Shown: positions 1 to 8,944, counted from the first letter of the stretch. The stretch is 64,000 bases of DNA from an uncultured Clostridium sp. (GCA_900553685.1 USEI01000006.1:26412-90411); one strand, 5' to 3'. A program made the numbers and translations. The notes: a model not told the origin generated them from the letters alone.

Positions 1-1374
1 TTTACAGAAGAAGAATGGAAATTATTAGAACCAGTTGCAAGAACAGAAACATTATTAAATTTGTGGAAAAATAAGGCTGTATCAGGAACTTATGAACCAG
101 GTTCTACTTTTAAATTAATAACAGCTTCGGTAGGACTTGAAGAGGGAATTGTTGAACCAGATACACAAAATGATTTTTTGTGTGAAGGAAGCTACAAAGT
201 AGCTGAAGATCATGGAGAACCTGTATATATAAGTTGTTGGAGAGATAATCCACATGGTTCACTTTCTTTAAGAGGAGCATTGTGTAATTCATGTAACCCG
301 GCATTTATGCAATTAGGTGAAAGAATTGGAAAAGATTTGTTATATAAGTATTATAAAGCCTTTGGAGTTTTTGAACCAGTTGGGAATGATATAGCAAAAG
401 CTTATAAAGGTATTTTTACTGAACTTGATAAAGTTGGACCTGTGGAACTTGCTACAGCCTCTTTTGGTCAAAGATTTGAAATTTCACCATTACAATTAAT
501 CACAGCTGTATCTGCTATATGTAATGATGGTGTATTAGTAGAGCCTAAAATTGTAAAACAAATAGAAAATACAGATACAGGAAGCATAGAAGTTGTAGAA
601 ACAAAAAAGGTAAGACAAGTTATCTCTAAAGAAACTGCAGATACAGTAAAAGGTATGATGCAATCTGTTGTAGAAGAAGGAACCGGAAGAAATGCAAAAG
701 TAGAAGGATATTCTATTGGTGGAAAAAGTGGTACGTCAGAGCCAAGGGATGGAAAAGAAGATGAAGGATATGTAGCTTCTTTTATAGCAATATCTCCAAT
801 AGAAAATACACAAGTAGTTGTTCTTATAGCTTTATATGGGGTACAAGAAGATTCAGAGCATCAAGGGGGAGCTGTAGCAGGTCCAGTAGCAGGACAAATT
901 TTAAAAGAAGTATTACCATATTTAGGTATAACAGCAAATACAACAAATAGCGAAACTACTTCTGAAAATACAGATGAATTAAAAATATTACAAGATGTAA
1001 AAAATTTAACTGTTTTTGAAGCTATGCAACAGTTAAAAAATTCTGGATTTGAAGTTATAACAAATACTAATGCAGATATTAATTCAATTTTAGTAACAGA
1101 TCAACTACCAAAACCTGGTACAATGCTTAGAGAAGGATCAGTAATTTCTTTATATACTGCACAAGACGAAGAAAGAGCAAAAGTACAAGTACCTAATGTA
1201 AAAGATATGACTGTAGCTGAAGCTATAAACTCATTAAAATCTAAAAATTTAAATGTAAATGTAGATGGTACAAGTGGAGTTGTAGTTTCTCAAGAGCCAA
1301 CTTATGGAACAGAAGTTGACGAAGGAAGTGTAGTTAATATAGTAGTAAAAGAAAAATTAGTTGATGCACAATAA
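1..1374 (+). CDS. Class B penicillin-binding protein with two PASTA domains (SpoVD/FtsI type), N-terminus missing
   Basis: Cross-links peptidoglycan as a D,D-transpeptidase on the outer face of the membrane. The frame is open at base 1, so the membrane anchor and pedestal domain lie outside the window; a TTG at 61 is internal. The three transpeptidase motifs are intact: STFK with the nucleophilic Ser at 103-105, SCN at 289-297 and KSGT at 724-735. Two PASTA domains follow, at about 985-1170 and 1186-1356, with the usual P-G-T and E-G-S turns. PASTA tails are typical of SpoVD and PBP2x of Firmicutes. A second class B PBP without PASTA lies at 39429-41220 and is frameshifted, so this may be the working copy. 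dapF follows after 50 bases with no terminator, so the two may be co-transcribed. Family is firm; division versus sporulation role is open. Confidence 0.93.
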   Translation, partial: FTEEEWKLLEPVARTETLLNLWKNKAVSGTYEPGSTFKLITASVGLEEGIVEPDTQNDFLCEGSYKVAEDHGEPVYISCWRDNPHGSLSLRGALCNSCNPAFMQLGERIGKDLLYKYYKAFGVFEPVGNDIAKAYKGIFTELDKVGPVELATASFGQRFEISPLQLITAVSAICNDGVLVEPKIVKQIENTDTGSIEVVETKKVRQVISKETADTVKGMMQSVVEEGTGRNAKVEGYSIGGKSGTSEPRDGKEDEGYVASFIAISPIENTQVVVLIALYGVQEDSEHQGGAVAGPVAGQILKEVLPYLGITANTTNSETTSENTDELKILQDVKNLTVFEAMQQLKNSGFEVITNTNADINSILVTDQLPKPGTMLREGSVISLYTAQDEERAKVQVPNVKDMTVAEAINSLKSKNLNVNVDGTSGVVVSQEPTYGTEVDEGSVVNIVVKEKLVDAQ

Positions 1375-1424
1375 AAATCATAAACTAAATTTATGAACAT
1401 ACAATTAACTTAAGAGGTGATTGT

Positions 1425-2246
1425 ATGTTCTTTTTTTCTAAAATGCAAGCTACAGGTAATGATTTTGTTATAATAAATTATCTTGAAGAAAAATTTCAAT
1501 ACAGTTTTAAATTATTATCTGAATTTTTATGTGATAGACATTATGGAGTTGGCGCTGATGGAGTAATAATTATAGATAAAAGTCAAAAATGCGATTTTAA
1601 AATGAGGATTTTTAATAAAGATGGTAGTGAAGCTGAGATGTGTGGAAATGGAATAAGATGTCTTGCAAAATATGTATATGAAAAAGAATTAATAAAAGAA
1701 AGAGAATTTAGTATAGAAACTATGTCAGGAGAAAAAAGAGTTTTCTTAGAAGTAGAAGGAAATACTGTATTATCAATATGTGTAGATATGGGAAAGCCAG
1801 TTTTAAAGTTTGAAGAAATACCAGTAAATTACATATCAGATGATGAAGAAAAAGGAATTAATATTGGTGAGTTTACAGGATATCCAATTTCAGTTGGAAA
1901 TCCACATCTTGTAATATTTATTGATGATGTAGAGAATTTTAATGTAAAAAAATATGGAAGTATTTTTGAAGATTATAAATATTTTCCAAATAAAATTAAT
2001 ATAGAATTTGTAGAAATAATAAATAATGAACATATAAAAGTAAGAGTATGGGAAAGAGGAGTAGGAGAAACTTTAGCTTGTGGAACAGGTGCATGTGCAG
2101 CTGCTTATATCTTTTGTAGAAATAAATCCACATCTAAAGAATTAACTGTGGATTTATTAGGAGGCAAATTAAAAATAAATTGTTTAGAAAATATATTTAT
2201 GTCAGGTCCTGCTGAATTTGTATTTGATGGTAAAATAAATATCTAG
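1425..2246 (+). CDS. dapF: Diaminopimelate epimerase
   Basis: Converts LL- to meso-diaminopimelate, the PLP-independent step giving the cross-linking residue of peptidoglycan and the precursor of lysine; cytoplasmic. At 273 residues it is full length. It opens with the family signature KMQATGNDF. Both catalytic cysteines of the racemase pair are present, Cys73 in MCGNGIRC and Cys219 in LACGTGACA. The start is supported by AAGAGGTG a few bases upstream of the ATG. It follows the PASTA-PBP gene in the same direction and converges on a MurE paralogue, so three cell-wall genes sit together. Its presence agrees with a meso-DAP wall. Confidence 0.96.
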   Translation: MFFFSKMQATGNDFVIINYLEEKFQYSFKLLSEFLCDRHYGVGADGVIIIDKSQKCDFKMRIFNKDGSEAEMCGNGIRCLAKYVYEKELIKEREFSIETMSGEKRVFLEVEGNTVLSICVDMGKPVLKFEEIPVNYISDDEEKGINIGEFTGYPISVGNPHLVIFIDDVENFNVKKYGSIFEDYKYFPNKINIEFVEIINNEHIKVRVWERGVGETLACGTGACAAAYIFCRNKSTSKELTVDLLGGKLKINCLENIFMSGPAEFVFDGKINI

Positions 2247-2270
2247 TTAATTTTTAAAAATTAACTAGAT
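2241..2270 (-). terminator. Perfect 30-bp palindrome between convergent dapF and murE-like gene
   Basis: A 15-bp arm is followed directly by its exact reverse complement, all A/T apart from two C/G pairs, overlapping the dapF stop codon. On the minus strand the hairpin is followed by a T-rich stretch, so it best serves as terminator of the murE-like gene. On the plus strand an A-run follows, so termination of dapF would be weak. Confidence 0.6.
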
Positions 2271-2300
2271 AAAAAATAGGTTTCGTGTGAAAATGATAGT

Positions 2301-3806
2301 TTAGTTAATTGGTTTTCTTTCCCCAGATTTAATCATTTCATCTATGATATTTTTAATTACAATTCTTTCATCATAAGGATATTTTACACCATTTCTTTCT
2401 AAATATAAATCATGTCCAAGACCAGGAATAACAATAATATCTCCTGGTTTTGCTATTGATATTGCATATCTTATTCCCTCTGTTCTATCAACAACTATTT
2501 TATAAGGTTTTCCAGTTGGGATTATTCCAACTTCAATTTCTTTTAAAATTTTTAAAGGATCTTCAGTACGTACTTGGTCAGACATTAAAACAGTATAATC
2601 TGCTAATCTGCCGGAAATTTCTCCCATTATAGGACGTTTAGCTGCATCTCTATCTCCACCAACACCCCATGCACAAATAACTCTACCTTTTGCGTAAGAA
2701 TTAACTGCTGTAAGTATACTTTCTAAACTTGATGGAGTGTGAGCATAATCTATCATAATTGTAATTCCAAGTTTGTTTGGAACCAATTCACTTCTTCCTA
2801 AAACTTTTAAATCTTTTAAAGCAAGTCTAATTTCATCAGCTGTTACTCCAAAGTGAGATGAAACGGCTATTGCTCCTGCGGCATTATATATACTAAATCT
2901 ACCTGGAATACAAGCTTCTATTTTTTCTTCTTTTCCATTTAATAAAATAGAAAAATCAATATAAGAATCTGTTATAACAACACTCTCAGGATTTACTTTG
3001 AAATCTGCAGGATTATCTATTGCAAAAGTTTTTATGTTTTTATCTGGTAATAAAGATTTAATTGTTGAAACAATTATATCATCATTATTTATTACTCCAT
3101 TTCTAGCCATTTTAATAAGATTTAATTTACAGTTAAAATAGTCTTCCATATTAGGATGTTCTTTAGGACTTATATGATCTTCTGAAAGATTTGTAAAAAG
3201 AGCAATTTCAAAATCACAACCTGTAACACGTTCTAGTTTCATTGCTTGAGATGAAACTTCAATAATTGCAACATCTACATTTTTTTTAACCATAGTTGCT
3301 AAATGTTTTTGAATTTCTATACTTTCAGGAGTGGTTCTATCGGTATCCTCGATTTTTTCGTTATTTATATATACTGCGATACTACCAATTAGACCTACAT
3401 TTAGACCATGAGCTTCTAATATAGATTTTACCATAAAAGTAGTAGTAGTCTTTCCTTTTGTACCTGTAATACCAATAAGTTTTAATTTTTTTGATGGATT
3501 ATCATAAAATTCACATGCAACTTGAGCTAAAGCTCTTCTTGTATTTGAAACTGAAATAATAGGTATATTTTTTGAAATGTTTAAAGAATTTATATCTACA
3601 TCAGGTTCAACAATTAATGCTTTTGCACCATTTTTTATGGCATTTGGAATAAATTCTATACCATTTTTAGTAAAACCATTTATTGCTATAAAAAGTCCAC
3701 CTTCTTTAATTTTTCTTGAGTCTGAATGTATATTAGTTATATCTAAATTTAGATCACCAACTTTATTTATTACTTCGACTTTAGAAATTAATTTATTAAG
3801 TAACAT
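2301..3806 (-). CDS. murE: MurE-family UDP-MurNAc-dipeptide ligase, divergent paralogue
   Basis: Mur ligase that would add the third amino acid to UDP-MurNAc-L-Ala-D-Glu using ATP; cytoplasmic. All three Mur domains are present in 501 residues, with the P-loop TGTKGKT at about 114-120, TTPESIEIQ and a VRTEDP region. The meso-DAP specificity motif DNPR of typical MurE reads DQVR here (residues 410-413, bases 2568-2579), whereas the second MurE at 41384 keeps DNPR. The third substrate may therefore differ or specificity may be relaxed; this is inference. An ATG at 3812 directly abuts GGAGGG, while the next in-frame ATG at 3806 has a 6-base spacer, so 3806 is preferred. It is monocistronic, with its own promoter at 3844-3873. 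Confidence 0.88.
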   Translation of the reverse strand: MLLNKLISKVEVINKVGDLNLDITNIHSDSRKIKEGGLFIAINGFTKNGIEFIPNAIKNGAKALIVEPDVDINSLNISKNIPIISVSNTRRALAQVACEFYDNPSKKLKLIGITGTKGKTTTTFMVKSILEAHGLNVGLIGSIAVYINNEKIEDTDRTTPESIEIQKHLATMVKKNVDVAIIEVSSQAMKLERVTGCDFEIALFTNLSEDHISPKEHPNMEDYFNCKLNLIKMARNGVINNDDIIVSTIKSLLPDKNIKTFAIDNPADFKVNPESVVITDSYIDFSILLNGKEEKIEACIPGRFSIYNAAGAIAVSSHFGVTADEIRLALKDLKVLGRSELVPNKLGITIMIDYAHTPSSLESILTAVNSYAKGRVICAWGVGGDRDAAKRPIMGEISGRLADYTVLMSDQVRTEDPLKILKEIEVGIIPTGKPYKIVVDRTEGIRYAISIAKPGDIIVIPGLGHDLYLERNGVKYPYDERIVIKNIIDEMIKSGERKPIN

Positions 3807-3843
3807 AGTCATCCCTCCATTTCTAAAAGATTACTATGTGTGC

Positions 3844-3873
3844 ATTATATAACTAAATAAATAGATTTGTAAA
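3844..3873 (-). promoter_or_regulatory. Predicted sigma-A promoter of the murE-like gene
   Basis: On the minus strand TTTACA (3868-3873) and TATAAT (3844-3849) are separated by 18 bases, about 40 bases upstream of the chosen start codon. Confidence 0.6.
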
Positions 3874-4098
3874 GATAAAAAATTATAAGTTTATTTATAA
3901 AATTTATTATATATTAGTTAATATAAGAAATTAGTAAAAAGCAAAAAACTACTAATTAAAATGTTGATTTGTGATAAACATAAAAGTAAATTATAGTACT
4001 ACTATTAATGTTAGAAATTAAATTTAATTAAATAAAATGTAAAATTTTAATACTTAATATGTTAAAGATAGTTAAAACTAGTAATTTATGTAAATTTA
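3874..4098. other. Divergent intergenic region without a gene
   Basis: Very AT-rich spacer between the murE-like gene and the membrane peptide gene. No open frame with a ribosome site was found. It contains one 8-bp inverted repeat (3929-3936 with 3950-3957, AATTAGTA/TACTAATT) of unknown role. Confidence 0.5.
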
Positions 4099-4120
4099 TG
4101 TTATACTATATATATAGTAT
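4079..4120 (+). promoter_or_regulatory. Extended -10 promoter overlapped by an 18-bp palindrome
   Basis: TGTTATACT (4099-4107) is a perfect extended -10 element with a poor -35 (TAGTAA, 4079-4084). A perfect palindrome, ATACTATAT followed by its reverse complement (4103-4120), overlaps the -10 and the expected start of transcription, as an operator would. It drives the small membrane peptide gene. Confidence 0.55.
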
Positions 4121-4158
4121 CATTGTTTTTTAACAAATTTAGAAAGGGGATCATATGT

Positions 4159-4341
4159 ATGGCATTTTTAGAATGGCTGGTAAAAACCGTGATACTCTTC
4201 GGAGTAGTGCTCCCAATTGTAGTTGGAGTGTTTTGGCTTCTTATGACACCACTTCTTTGGCTGTTAAGTTTTTTATGGGAGCATAAAGGATGGGTGTTCG
4301 CAGTGATAGTCGTTTTAGTTGTGCTATTTTGGATTTTTTGA
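4159..4341 (+). CDS. 60-residue membrane peptide, unknown function
   Basis: Not recognised. The peptide is almost wholly hydrophobic, with two predicted membrane helices (about residues 10-32 and 43-60) joined by a short WEHKG loop, so it should sit in the membrane. The start is the ATG preceded by AAAGGGG with an 8-base spacer; an earlier in-frame ATG lacks a site. The coding bases are visibly richer in G and C, and use GTG, CTC and GCA codons more, than neighbouring genes, which may indicate transfer. It is a single-gene unit with its own extended -10 promoter carrying a palindrome and a strong terminator just behind it. A small membrane-active peptide or a stress-membrane protein are possibilities; neither is shown. 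Confidence 0.7.
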   Translation: MAFLEWLVKTVILFGVVLPIVVGVFWLLMTPLLWLLSFLWEHKGWVFAVIVVLVVLFWIF

Positions 4342-4384
4342 TTCAAGATTTAACCCCAGAAAAAAATGCGACTGCAAAAAAAAG

Positions 4385-4450
4385 TATCTGTCACAAACTA
4401 TTTAGAGAATCTCTCTAAAAAAGTAGTGGCAGGTATTTTTTGTCTTTTTT
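4385..4450 (+). terminator. Two-part hairpin terminator behind the membrane peptide gene
   Basis: The outer stem pairs 4385-4394 with 4426-4435 (10 bp, two G-U pairs). An inner perfect 8-bp stem pairs 4401-4408 with 4412-4419. A T-rich tail (TATTTTTTGTCTTTTTTT) follows. The compound structure is larger than a plain terminator. Confidence 0.75.
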
Positions 4451-4474
4451 TGAGATATTTTGTTAAAAATACTA

Positions 4475-4503
4475 TGGACATTTTTGATAAATTTTTATAT
4501 AAT
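4475..4503 (+). promoter_or_regulatory. Predicted promoter of the 4539-7987 operon
   Basis: TGGACA (4475-4480), a 17-base spacer and TATAAT (4498-4503) lie 36 bases upstream of the first start codon. Confidence 0.6.
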
Positions 4504-4538
4504 GATAAAGAATTTACTTGTAGGAGGCAATTTTTGAT

Positions 4539-6272
4539 ATGTATGAAAGAAGTGCAATAGTATTAGAAAGATATTTTGAAAATTTATTAGGATACAGAAG
4601 AGAATGTAATTTGAGAGATAACTTTAATTATTATTGTGAATTAGTAGAAAAACTAGAAAAATATCAAACTAACTATCAAAAAGAACTAATTGCTTCACAA
4701 GAATATAATGTTTCTCTTAAAAAAATAAAAGCTATACAATTAACACAAGAAAAATTGTATAAAAATAGTGCTAATTTAGAATATAATAGATATTTGTTAT
4801 TTAGTAATGTAGAAGCTAAAATTGATGACACAAGGAAATGTATAGAAAAAATTGAACAAGATGTTGAAAAAAATAATGCTGCAATGGTTGAACAAAAAGA
4901 AGAATTATTAACAGCTTTAGAAGTTTTTAATGATAAAAAATTTGAACTTTCTAAGTGTAAAAGATATAAGAAGATGGCTGAAAATGATTATAATGAAATA
5001 TTAGAAGTAGCCACAAAAAATTTTGAAGGAATAACACAAGAGGATGTAGAAAATGCAAAGAAATTTGCAAAATTTGACGATATAGATGATATTATAGAAA
5101 CTTTAACTAACAATGGCAGTGGAGAAAAAATACCTTTTAATGAAGGTGTAATTCAAAATGCTACTGTTTTTGGAGTAGATATTGCTAAAAAAGAAGTTTT
5201 ATCATATATAACAATATATGATAAAATGAAAAAATTATTAGCTGATATTAGTGAAGGTGTAGCTAAAATAGAATTACATAAAAAGTATTTGAGAAATGAA
5301 AAAGCTAAAATTGATTTTATATTAGCAGTAAAAGAATACATAGTACAATTTTTGGATTATGAGAGAATGACTGTAATCCACGGCAGAAAGTCTCATAATA
5401 GATTAATGAGTGAAGCATGTGAGAATTTTAATACAGATATAATTCAAATAAATAATTTGTTCGAACTATTAGTTAGAGAAATAAATAAAAAAGCAACTAA
5501 AAAAGCATATAAAGAATTATACAATAAATCATATTTAACAGAAATAAAAGAAAAAGAAGAGAAATTTAAAAAAGAAAAAAATAGAGTAAATTTAAATACT
5601 GCTACATTAATTAATTCAAATTATTGGAGAATAGAAGGAATTAAAGGTATATTTACAGTATTTTATAAAAATGTTTCAGAAGTATTTGGAAGGGATGTTG
5701 CGGAATTTGATATTCCAAAAGACTTTGATGAAGAAATATCAGATGATGTAGAACAAGAAGAAGTGACAGAAAATGTAGAACAAGAAGAAATTGTAGAAGA
5801 ACAACCAAAAATACCATTTGATTTATCAGGAACTTTTTCTGATGAAGATGACGAAATAGAAGAGGATTCTTATGATGAGGATGAAAATAGTGAAAAAGTA
5901 GAAGCTTATGACGAAGAAGTAGAAGAAGGCGATTCAGACGAATTTGAAGGATTTGATGAAGAAATAGAAGACAGTACAGAAGAAGAGTTTGATATTTTTG
6001 GAGAGAAATATCAAGATATAGACTTCTTAGAACAACCTATTGTAAAAGCTAAAATTAAAACAAAAAAACAAAATGCAATGGACGAAGAAGATATACCTTA
6101 TGAAGAAGAGGATGAGGAAGAAACTTTATTTAATACAAAAACAGTAAAAAATGATGAAGAAATAGAAGATTTTTATCCAGAGAGAGAAGTAAAAAAAGTG
6201 GGAAAAATCTTAAAAAACATTAGAAAAATAAGTGGAGCTAAAAAGAAAACAGATACAACTAATATATGGTAA
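4539..6272 (+). CDS. Coiled-coil protein with acidic tail, unknown function
   Basis: Not recognised; 577 residues. Residues 1 to about 360 are charged and helical with heptad-like spacing, suggesting coiled coil. About 390-530 is a low-complexity acidic stretch crowded with Glu and Asp, and the last 30 residues are basic (KKVGKILKNIRKISGAKKK). There is no signal peptide or membrane segment, so it is probably cytoplasmic. AGGAGG lies 11 bases before the ATG, a long spacer, but no better start exists in frame. It heads a run with two other unknown genes, 66 bases upstream of the next, and they probably form one operon. The acid-then-base tail suggests binding to protein or nucleic acid partners; this is inference. 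Confidence 0.75.
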   Translation: MYERSAIVLERYFENLLGYRRECNLRDNFNYYCELVEKLEKYQTNYQKELIASQEYNVSLKKIKAIQLTQEKLYKNSANLEYNRYLLFSNVEAKIDDTRKCIEKIEQDVEKNNAAMVEQKEELLTALEVFNDKKFELSKCKRYKKMAENDYNEILEVATKNFEGITQEDVENAKKFAKFDDIDDIIETLTNNGSGEKIPFNEGVIQNATVFGVDIAKKEVLSYITIYDKMKKLLADISEGVAKIELHKKYLRNEKAKIDFILAVKEYIVQFLDYERMTVIHGRKSHNRLMSEACENFNTDIIQINNLFELLVREINKKATKKAYKELYNKSYLTEIKEKEEKFKKEKNRVNLNTATLINSNYWRIEGIKGIFTVFYKNVSEVFGRDVAEFDIPKDFDEEISDDVEQEEVTENVEQEEIVEEQPKIPFDLSGTFSDEDDEIEEDSYDEDENSEKVEAYDEEVEEGDSDEFEGFDEEIEDSTEEEFDIFGEKYQDIDFLEQPIVKAKIKTKKQNAMDEEDIPYEEEDEEETLFNTKTVKNDEEIEDFYPEREVKKVGKILKNIRKISGAKKKTDTTNIW

Positions 6273-6338
6273 CTTTTAGATAAATGTAGATATGAAAATT
6301 GTCTACATTTATTTTATATAATATTTTAGGAGTAGTAT

Positions 6339-7655
6339 ATGTCAAATTTTAAAAGCAATAATAGAGAAAAAAAATCTTATGATCAGCTTGAAAAAACTAT
6401 TTTAAAAAATGGGTTTAATACTTCAATTTTTAATAATGATATAAATTTATATTTATCTAAATTATATAATAAGTTAGCTGAAAGAATGAGAAATAATCAA
6501 ATACGAATAACAGAAGCTAGGATTCAGAATGAGGATTATAGTGAAATTTTAAGTGAAAATTTAAGAATTTTATATGAAGAATTATTATCTAAAACAGCAA
6601 TGCTAGAATCACTTAGATATAGTCATAATCAACAATTTTCTATAATTGGAAATAGAGTAAAAAAACCATTAATTTTAGAAGAAAAAGATGTCGCTAAAAT
6701 GTTTTTAGAAACAAATGAAAATAGTTTATTAGAATTATTAGCAAAAAATATGGATTGGTATAGTAAAACTTCTAAAGAAGTAGAAGTCGTATGTAAAAAT
6801 ATACTTGAAAAAATTCCGGGAGATTTAGAAATAAATTGGTACACAATGAGGTATATTTATGATTATATTTCAAGTGTTTGTATTGATGGAAAAATAATAA
6901 AAGAACATTTATTAAATTACAATGGAAACTTAGAAAATAGTGAAGAAATAGAAAAAGATATAATTTTAAAAAGATTAAAAAGCATGTTAGATATTACAAA
7001 CCGTGAATTTAAAACAGAAATAACATTAACAGATATATATAAATTTGCATCTTGTAAAAGATTAGAGGAATATTTATATAAAGGAAAAGCTTTCGCACAA
7101 ATTGAGCTTTATAGACAGGAGACTCAGAAAAGAAAAAAAGGAGAAAATACTGGAATAATTATAGATATTGAAAGAGATAAAAATATGAGTGGTACTAATT
7201 TCAATACAGGATATAATGTTTATATGCCTTTTTATACGAATAATTTTAGAGATCATTCAGATGTTAGTGAATTCTCATACATTATGCATAAACAAGTATT
7301 AGATGGAGATGATCCTACGAAATTTCCTTTAGATTACTTAGAAGAAATTCCGTTTAGACCATATATAACTTTTAAGCTTACACCTCAAAGAATTTTTGAT
7401 ATATATGGAATTCTAGAAGAATATGATAATCCAAAAGTAAACTGTTTTATAAGTGATGATAATAGAGAGAGGCTAAATAAAGTATACGGGTATTTTTCAG
7501 AGATACTTCATTATAGTATTAATGGTAAAAGTGAAAATTTAACTAGACTATTGGAAGAAGGAAATATTGGAGAATTTAAAACACAAGTAAAAAAAGATAA
7601 AGAAGCTTTTTCAAAAAAAATAGAAAATGCAGATATTCAAAGAGTTTTTGAATAA
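6339..7655 (+). CDS. Unknown 438-residue helical protein
   Basis: Not recognised. The N-terminal half (about residues 10-210) is predicted helical. The C-terminal half contains a more mixed region with aromatic and proline-rich strands (PFYTNNFRD, LEEIPFRPYITFKL). No signal peptide, membrane helix or catalytic motif is visible. The start follows TAGGAG. It is the second gene of the 4539-7987 operon, with the third 17 bases downstream, so the three products probably act together. Confidence 0.72.
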   Translation: MSNFKSNNREKKSYDQLEKTILKNGFNTSIFNNDINLYLSKLYNKLAERMRNNQIRITEARIQNEDYSEILSENLRILYEELLSKTAMLESLRYSHNQQFSIIGNRVKKPLILEEKDVAKMFLETNENSLLELLAKNMDWYSKTSKEVEVVCKNILEKIPGDLEINWYTMRYIYDYISSVCIDGKIIKEHLLNYNGNLENSEEIEKDIILKRLKSMLDITNREFKTEITLTDIYKFASCKRLEEYLYKGKAFAQIELYRQETQKRKKGENTGIIIDIERDKNMSGTNFNTGYNVYMPFYTNNFRDHSDVSEFSYIMHKQVLDGDDPTKFPLDYLEEIPFRPYITFKLTPQRIFDIYGILEEYDNPKVNCFISDDNRERLNKVYGYFSEILHYSINGKSENLTRLLEEGNIGEFKTQVKKDKEAFSKKIENADIQRVFE

Positions 7656-7672
7656 ATTAAAAGGAGATTATA

Positions 7673-7987
7673 ATGATTGATAAATTTGAAATTAAGAAAT
7701 TAATAGAAAATAAGAAATTTGAAGAAGTATTTAGAAGTTTTTATAAGGAATATTTAGAAAAACTAAAATTGATATTAGACAAAAATAATGTTAAATATGA
7801 TGAAAATATAACATTAATAGATGCTATTATGCTAGTAGATATTAGTATACAAAATTCAGAAATTATAACTCATACACCTATGGAAACTATGTTTGTAGAA
7901 ACAAGAGAGCCTGAATCTAGAGCAAATTATGCTCTTAACTGGCATGATCGTTGGTCAGAAAATGTTCAAAAATTGTTAAGCAAATAA
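7673..7987 (+). CDS. Unknown 104-residue protein
   Basis: Not recognised. Small soluble protein, mostly helical, ending in a conserved-looking segment with RANYALNWHDRW. AAAAGGAG precedes the ATG with good spacing, and only 17 bases separate it from the previous gene, so it completes the three-gene operon. The N-terminal half (EFKKLIENKKFEEVF-like charge pattern) resembles a helical repeat, but no family can be named. Confidence 0.7.
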   Translation: MIDKFEIKKLIENKKFEEVFRSFYKEYLEKLKLILDKNNVKYDENITLIDAIMLVDISIQNSEIITHTPMETMFVETREPESRANYALNWHDRWSENVQKLLSK

Positions 7988-8105
7988 ATAGATTGTATTA
8001 TTATAATATGATGAGTAAGATTTATAAATATAGTACATAAAAAAATGTTTTACACAATAAAATTTTACATTTATATAAAATTTATGTAAATATGACGAAA
8101 GTGAC

Positions 8106-8134
8106 TTGATTAGCTTTTAATATAATGTTATAAT
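8106..8134 (+). promoter_or_regulatory. Sigma-A promoter of the sortase gene
   Basis: TTGATT (8106-8111), 17-base spacer, TATAAT (8129-8134) with a TG one base upstream of the -10. It lies 31 bases before the sortase start. Confidence 0.8.
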
Positions 8135-8165
8135 GTAAATGATATTTATATAGAAAGGAAATAAT

Positions 8166-8927
8166 ATGAACCAAATTTTAGTTTCTGAAAAATTGTATAT
8201 TACTCCAGAACTAAAAAGGAAAAAAAGAATGTATAAAATTGACTTCTTTATTTCCATTTTTTTAGTGTGTATTTTGTTTTCTTATTATATATATGCTGAA
8301 TATGACAAAAATAAAAATGAAGCAATTTCAAAAGAAATATTATCAAATATGTCATTTAAAGATAAACTTGCAGATGATACAACAATTAAATTTGAAGACA
8401 ATTCAATTGTTGTTATATTAAATACTGAAGATCCTTTTTATGTAAATTATTCAGAGCCAGTTGAAGATGAAAATACCGAAGATAATATTGAATGGTTTGA
8501 AACAGAAAGAGGAACTAGATATTATACTATAGCTAGAATAAATATACCATCAATAGATTGTGATTATCCTATATTAAATATGATAGATCCAACAGAAGAA
8601 CAGATGGAAGAAGTTTTAAAAATTTCACCAGTTAAATTCTGGGGAGCTGATCCAAATGAAGTAGGAAATTTCTGTATAGTTGGACATAATTATAGAAGTA
8701 ATAAATTTTTTAGTAATGTCCCAGATCTTTCTATAGGTGCTGAAATAGAAATAACGGATTTAAGTGGAAGAACTTTGGTATATAAAGTTTATGATAAATA
8801 TGTTGTAGATCCAGATGATACAGATTGTACTTCACAAAAAACCAATGGTTTAAAAGAAATTACCGTAATTACTTGTACAGACGATAGTAAACAAAGAGTA
8901 ATAGTAAAAGCAAGATTAGAAGAATAA
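8166..8927 (+). CDS. Sortase (cysteine transpeptidase), membrane anchored
   Basis: Joins surface proteins bearing a C-terminal sorting signal to peptidoglycan or to each other. The 253-residue protein has an N-terminal cytoplasmic stretch, one membrane helix at about 27-44, and an extracellular sortase fold from about 110. The catalytic triad is visible: His174 in VGHNY, Cys237 in ITVITC, and Arg244 (CTDDSKQR). The TLxTC box reads TVITC. The N-terminal anchor fits classes A, D or related clostridial types; the class is not certain. It is a single-gene unit with its own promoter and terminator. The only clear wall-anchor-like substrate in the window is the adhesin at 16258, whose sorting motif departs from LPxTG, so a matching specificity is plausible but unproven. 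Confidence 0.92.
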   Translation: MNQILVSEKLYITPELKRKKRMYKIDFFISIFLVCILFSYYIYAEYDKNKNEAISKEILSNMSFKDKLADDTTIKFEDNSIVVILNTEDPFYVNYSEPVEDENTEDNIEWFETERGTRYYTIARINIPSIDCDYPILNMIDPTEEQMEEVLKISPVKFWGADPNEVGNFCIVGHNYRSNKFFSNVPDLSIGAEIEITDLSGRTLVYKVYDKYVVDPDDTDCTSQKTNGLKEITVITCTDDSKQRVIVKARLEE

Positions 8928-8944
8928 AATAATATATACATATC

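Noticed and set aside
4366..4560. Open frame of 64 codons after the membrane peptide gene
   Set aside because: It covers the terminator hairpin, lacks a ribosome site and overlaps the start of the real gene at 4539.
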